NCBI GenBank assembly: GCA_016218495.1
Contig: JACRDU010000034.1
Location: forward strand, 1-62,069
Direction of reading: 5' to 3'
From: Elusimicrobiota bacterium
GTDB taxonomy: Bacteria; Elusimicrobiota; Elusimicrobia; UBA1565
Length of the DNA: 62,069 nucleotides
The notes beneath the pieces are model-generated. The model searched no databases. It was not told the origin of the DNA and saw nothing but the letters and a program-made list of their open reading frames with translations. Numbering within the stretch: the first letter of the stretch is position 1; each line of letters opens with the position of its first letter. The translations under genes were made by a program, and so were the position numbers. Shown here in pieces: positions 58,462 to 62,069 of this stretch.

Positions 58462-59529
58462 TCATCCCCAGGACCTGATTGCCAGCGCCGGGTCCACAGC
58501 GACGGACCCCGAGCGGCCCGCGGCCAGCATCAGCTCCCCGACGTGCGCCACCATCGCGGCGTTGTCCGTGCACAGCGCCAGCGGCGGGAAGGCGGCCTTG
58601 AGCCCCGCCGCCGCGGCGCGCTCCGTCATCAGCGCGCGCAGCCGGCCGTTCGCCGCGACGCCGCCGCCCACCACGATGCGCCGGACCTTGCAATGCCGCG
58701 CGGCCGCCAGGGTCTTGAGCACCAAGGTCTCGACCAGGGCCTCCTGGAAGGAGGCGCACAGGTCGGCGAGGAACTTCTTGGGAAGGGGCTTGCCGGCGGG
58801 TACGGCCGGCCGGACCCGGTCCGTGCCCGCGTAGCCCGCGTCCCGCACATGGTACAAGACGGCCGTCTTGAGCCCGGAGAACGAGAAGTCCCAGGTGCCG
58901 GGCAGCAGGGGGCGCGTGAAGGGGACGGCGGCGCGGTCTCCCGTTCTGGCCAGACGGTCGACGGCCGGGCCGCCCGGGTAGCCCAGGCCGAGGAACTTGG
59001 CCACCTTGTCGAAGGCCTCGCCGGCCGCGTCGTCGCGCGTGCGCCCCAGGACACGGTATCGGCCGGGAGCCCGCACCAGCACGAGCTCGGTATGCCCGCC
59101 GGAGACGATCAAGGCCAGATGGGGCGGGGGCGTCGGCTCCACGAGGTCCAACGCCAGGGCATGCGCCTCGAGATGGTTGACTCCCACCAGCGGCAGGCCG
59201 TGGGCGCGCGCCAGGGCCTCGGCGGCCACCCGGCCCACGAGGAGCGCCCCGGCCAGGCCGGGGCCCCGGGTGAACGCCACGCCGCCGACCAGCGAGCCCA
59301 GCCTGTCGAGGCGGCCGCGGGCGCCGAACGCCCCGCGCAGCGCGCGTTCGACGACGGGTCCCATCCTCTCGCAATGGGCGCGGCTGGCCAGCTCGGGGAC
59401 GACGCCCCGGTACTCGGCATGGAGGTCCACCTGCGACGAGACGACGCTGGAGAGGACGCGGCCGCCGCGCACGACCGCCGCGGAGGTCTCGTCGCAGGAG
59501 GATTCGATGCCGAGGACAGCGCGGGCCAT
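58462..59529 (-). CDS. tsaD: tRNA N6-adenosine threonylcarbamoyltransferase TsaD
   Basis: A 355-residue ASKHA-fold enzyme that transfers the threonylcarbamoyl group to A37 of ANN-decoding tRNAs, working with TsaB, TsaE and TsaC/Sua5 (none in the window). Visible motifs are LGIESSCDETSAAVV, metal ligands His119 and His123 (NHLEAH), LIVSGGHTELV, GEAFDKVAKFLGLGYPGGP, DFSFSGLKTAV and GGGVAANGRLR. Length is normal for the family. Its ATG overlaps the last base of the ctpA stop (TGATG), so translation is coupled. Confidence 0.96.
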   Translation of the reverse strand: MARAVLGIESSCDETSAAVVRGGRVLSSVVSSQVDLHAEYRGVVPELASRAHCERMGPVVERALRGAFGARGRLDRLGSLVGGVAFTRGPGLAGALLVGRVAAEALARAHGLPLVGVNHLEAHALALDLVEPTPPPHLALIVSGGHTELVLVRAPGRYRVLGRTRDDAAGEAFDKVAKFLGLGYPGGPAVDRLARTGDRAAVPFTRPLLPGTWDFSFSGLKTAVLYHVRDAGYAGTDRVRPAVPAGKPLPKKFLADLCASFQEALVETLVLKTLAAARHCKVRRIVVGGGVAANGRLRALMTERAAAAGLKAAFPPLALCTDNAAMVAHVGELMLAAGRSGSVAVDPALAIRSWG

Positions 59530-60842
59530 CAGCCGTCGGTGGGGCTCAGATGCGAGAGGACCTCGCGGGCCTTGAGGAGCTCGAGGGCGCGCTCCAAGGC
59601 CGAGTCGGCGACCTGGCTCTCCTTCTTGATGACCGACTTGGGGTCCTCCCCCTGCTTGAAGACCTCCTCGGACTGCTCCTGGAGCTTGGCCTCGGTCTCG
59701 CGGCTGACCGGGACCAGGATGTCCGGGGAGATGCCGCCCCCGGCCTCTTCCCCGTTCTTCTTGAAGTCGCGCATGATGGAGCGGCCCGCCGGGGTGTAGT
59801 ACTTCGCCACGGTCAGGCGCAGGCCCGAGCCGTCGGGCAGCGGTATGACGGACTGGACGCTGGCCTTCCCGAAGGTCTTCTCGCCGACGACGACGGCGCG
59901 CTTGTGGTCCTGCAGGGCCCCGGTGACGATCTCGGAGCCCGAGGCCGACCCGCCGTTGACCAGGACGACCATCGGCAGCTCGCCGTACTGCGCCTTCGCC
60001 GAGGCCCGGAAGTCCTGGCGGTTCTCGGCCCGCCGGCCCTGGGTATAGACGATGAGCTTGCCGTCCCCGAGGAAGAACGAAGAGACGTCCACCGCCGCGG
60101 TGAGCAGCCCTCCGGGATTGTTCCTCAGGTCCAGGACCAGGGACGTGGCGCCCGCCTTCTTGAGCTTCTCCAGGGCCGTCCCCGTCTCCTCGGTGGTCTG
60201 GGCGCTGAACTCGATGATGCGCAGATAGCCGGTCTTGTCCTGGAGCATGCGGGACTGCACGCTCTGGATCTTGATGACCTCGCGGGTCACGGAGAAGTCC
60301 TTCGTGGTCCAGTCCGGCTTGTCGTCGGAGGCCATGTTGCGCGCGACCTGGAGCTTGACCGCGGTGCCGGGCTTCCCGCGCAGCTTCTTGACCGCGTCGG
60401 TCAGGTTCATCCCCTTGGTGGAGTCGCCCTCGATCTTGATGATGCGGTCCTGCGGGAGGATCCCCAGCTTGTAGGCCGGGGTCCCGGGCAGCGGGGTGAT
60501 GACGGTCAGCCATTCGTCGCGCATCCCGATGCGGATGCCCAGCCCGCCGAACTGCCCCTCGGTCTCGGTCTTGACGTCCTTGTGGAGCTCGGGGTCCATG
60601 AACTGGGAGAACGGGTCGAGAGTCCCGACCATGCCGCGGGCGGCGCCGTAGATGAGGTCCTTGCTCTGCACCTCCTCGACGTAGTTCTCCTTGATGTAGT
60701 CGAGGATGTCCACGATGAGCTTGAGCTGCTCGTAGGTCCGGTCCACGGAGGCCGAAGCAACCGGGAGGGCGAATGCCGCGACGGCCAAGAGGACCGTCCC
60801 TGCCGCCGCCTTCCGGACGAGACTTCGCGCGTCGCGTTTCAT
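59529..60842 (-). CDS. ctpA: C-terminal processing protease CtpA (S41 family)
   Basis: A 437-residue periplasmic protease. An N-terminal hydrophobic segment (AGTVLLAVAAFALPVASAS) acts as signal or anchor. A PDZ domain lies at about 95-180 (FGGLGIRIGMRDEWLTVITPLPG). The S41 core has LVLDLRNNPGGLL, then NGGSASGSEIVTGALQDHKRA with nucleophile Ser301, and GEKTFGKASVQ with Lys326, the 25-residue spacing usual for the Ser-Lys dyad. The ATG at 60842 has an AGGAG ribosome binding site; a GTG at 60857 overlapping the previous stop is less likely. CtpA proteins often control cell-wall hydrolases, which fits the EnvC-like gene before it. Confidence 0.94.
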   Translation of the reverse strand: MKRDARSLVRKAAAGTVLLAVAAFALPVASASVDRTYEQLKLIVDILDYIKENYVEEVQSKDLIYGAARGMVGTLDPFSQFMDPELHKDVKTETEGQFGGLGIRIGMRDEWLTVITPLPGTPAYKLGILPQDRIIKIEGDSTKGMNLTDAVKKLRGKPGTAVKLQVARNMASDDKPDWTTKDFSVTREVIKIQSVQSRMLQDKTGYLRIIEFSAQTTEETGTALEKLKKAGATSLVLDLRNNPGGLLTAAVDVSSFFLGDGKLIVYTQGRRAENRQDFRASAKAQYGELPMVVLVNGGSASGSEIVTGALQDHKRAVVVGEKTFGKASVQSVIPLPDGSGLRLTVAKYYTPAGRSIMRDFKKNGEEAGGGISPDILVPVSRETEAKLQEQSEEVFKQGEDPKSVIKKESQVADSALERALELLKAREVLSHLSPTDG

Positions 60843-60853
60843 GTTAGCTCCTC

Positions 60854-62069
60854 TCACGGCTTGAGCCAGCGCAGGGGGTCGAGGGCTCGACCGGCCTGCC
60901 TCAGCTCGAGATATACGCTTCCCTGGCCAGCGGCATTGCCGACCGGCGCGTCCAACCGGGCCCTGGCCCCCTTCGCCGGCAGGGGAGCTTCCAGGTGGCC
61001 GTAGATCGAATAGAACCCGCCCCCGTGGTTGATGATCACCACGTTCCCATAGGAGCGGAACGGCCCCGAGAAGATGACCTCCCCCGGGCTGACCGGGCGG
61101 ACCGGGACGCCGACCGCCGCGGCGATCTCGACGCCGTTGTGGACCGACCAGGTCCCCAGCTCCGGGACGCGCCGCTTGCCGAACCCGCTGAGCACCTTGC
61201 CCGCCACCGGCCAGGGCAGCGAGCGGGGCTTGATCGGGGGCTCGGCCCTGTAGCCGGCTTGGGCGGCCCGCGACTCCTTCTTCTCCAATTCCCGCACGAG
61301 GCTGGTCAGGGCGCGGCGCGACTCCTCGAGGGCGGCGATGCGGGCCTCCGCCTCGCCGACGCGGCGGGTCTTGTCCTCCAGGTCCTCCTGCGCCTTGGCC
61401 TTCGAACGGCGCGTCCGCTCGAGCTCGGTGAGCTGGGTCTCCGTGCGGCGCCGCAGGGTCGCCTGATGCCTCTGGGCGGCGGCATGCTCCGTGACGGTCC
61501 GGTCATGGACCACGCCCACCCCGCCGAGATAGGCGGTCTTGGCCCGCAGCGCCCCGCGCCGGACCGCGTCCTCCATGACCCCCGCCGTTCCTGCCGAGGC
61601 CAGCTGGTCCGCGCGGCGGACATAGTCGCCGAGCTCGCGGGCGAGGAGGCGCTGGGCGTCGGAACGGGCCGCGTCGAGCGTGACGAGGCGGCCCCCGAGG
61701 GTCCGGCGGGCTCCCTCCGCGTCGTCGAGCTCCCGGCGCAGGGCCGACATCTTCGACTCCAGACGCCGCTGCTGGAGGGCGCTCTCCGTCAGGTCCCTCT
61801 CCGCGCGCCCGGCCTCCTCGCGATAACGGTCGGCTTCCTCGCGCAGCGCCTCGAGCTCCCGGGAGAGCTTCTCGAGCTCGCGCTTCTGCCGGCTCATCGA
61901 AGCCGCGCGCGCGGACACGGCCGGGAGCAGCAGCAGCGCCGCGATGACGCCCGCCGCCGCCCGCCGCTCGCGGCCCCGCCCGGCCGTATCCGCGGAGGCC
62001 TCGGCGCCGAGCCGCCACGCGAAGACCGCCAGAGCCGCGAACAGCAGCCCGGCGCCGTGGGCGGCGGCG
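60854..62069 (-). CDS. EnvC-like murein hydrolase activator (degenerate LytM/M23), 5' end uncertain or outside window
   Basis: The stop is at 60854 and the frame stays open to the window edge. A GTG at 61918 would give 354 residues but would cut off a good signal sequence (AAAGVIAALLLLPAVSARA) encoded just upstream in frame. No ATG, GTG or TTG precedes that segment within the window. A long coiled coil leads to a LytM domain (HNGVEIAAAVGVPV, YGNVVIINHGGGFYSIYGHL). The zinc ligands are altered: HNGVE replaces HxxxD, and the HxH of active enzymes is SVYLELRQ, as in EnvC. It is therefore probably an amidase activator, not a peptidase. CtpA follows it. Confidence 0.8.
   Translation of the reverse strand, partial: AAAHGAGLLFAALAVFAWRLGAEASADTAGRGRERRAAAGVIAALLLLPAVSARAASMSRQKRELEKLSRELEALREEADRYREEAGRAERDLTESALQQRRLESKMSALRRELDDAEGARRTLGGRLVTLDAARSDAQRLLARELGDYVRRADQLASAGTAGVMEDAVRRGALRAKTAYLGGVGVVHDRTVTEHAAAQRHQATLRRRTETQLTELERTRRSKAKAQEDLEDKTRRVGEAEARIAALEESRRALTSLVRELEKKESRAAQAGYRAEPPIKPRSLPWPVAGKVLSGFGKRRVPELGTWSVHNGVEIAAAVGVPVRPVSPGEVIFSGPFRSYGNVVIINHGGGFYSIYGHLEAPLPAKGARARLDAPVGNAAGQGSVYLELRQAGRALDPLRWLKP

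Noticed and set aside
1-62069. tRNA, rRNA, riboswitch, prophage or insertion-sequence signals
   Set aside because: No cloverleaf, conserved rRNA segment, transposase, integrase or long terminal repeat was seen while reading both strands. Short gaps hold only promoters, hairpins or nothing notable.

Overview
The window is a GC-rich bacterial chromosome segment, roughly two thirds G+C by eye. It is densely coded: about 46 protein genes, no RNA genes, no insertion sequences and no CRISPR. The largest gene-free stretch is about 230 bases. The organism is a diderm: there are secretin, outer-membrane beta-barrel, PorV-like and lipoprotein genes. The mix of Ala/Pro-rich exported enzymes, PorV/FlgD-Ig-type proteins, a Tad locus and many HEAT or TPR proteins recalls high-GC Elusimicrobiota. 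That placement is an inference from style, since no ribosomal marker is present.

Region by region. (1) 1-3345, minus strand: the 5' part of an exported Clp-type AAA+ protein, moaA and an alpha/beta hydrolase. (2) 3379-6070, plus: an ECF sigma factor, a zinc-finger anti-sigma factor and a membrane-TPR protein with overlapping stops and starts. (3) 6075-7214, minus: a triple YbjQ-domain protein. (4) 7312-18255, plus: HEAT proteins (one fused to a cyclophilin), a zinc-ribbon membrane protein, and a compact set of four exported proteins (beta-barrel, Ig/NTF2-like, 1345-residue helical protein, lipoprotein). (5) 18245-29403, minus: methyltransferase, AmiC-type amidase, a 2006-residue protein with a metalloprotease motif and two subtilisin domains, and two exported proteins. 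(6) 29622-35177, minus: a phosphorelay island with two histidine kinases, three receivers with a phosphoacceptor Asp, one receiver without it, and a membrane protein.

(7) 35306-46102, minus: one apparent Tad (Flp pilus) operon, from two Flp-type pilins through TadE, CpaB, a short secretin, a CpaE-CpaF fusion, TadB and TadC to two TPR proteins and a HAMP sensor. It has a recognisable promoter at its start and a hairpin at its end. (8) 46174-52500, minus: a PorV-like barrel, a 1121-residue FlgD-Ig-type secreted protein and a GT-C-like membrane protein with TPRs. (9) 52518-62069, minus: a coiled-coil/membrane/propeller protein, a PorV-like barrel with coiled coil, a GAF-GAF-GGDEF cyclase, a signal-less solute-binding protein, tsaD, ctpA and an EnvC-like amidase activator running off the window.

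The themes are envelope biogenesis (the amidase and its EnvC-like activator, CtpA, giant proteases, PorV-like proteins) and surface pili under sensory control. Several genes carry a -10-like hexamer exactly six bases before the start codon and no ribosome binding site, which suggests leaderless mRNAs.
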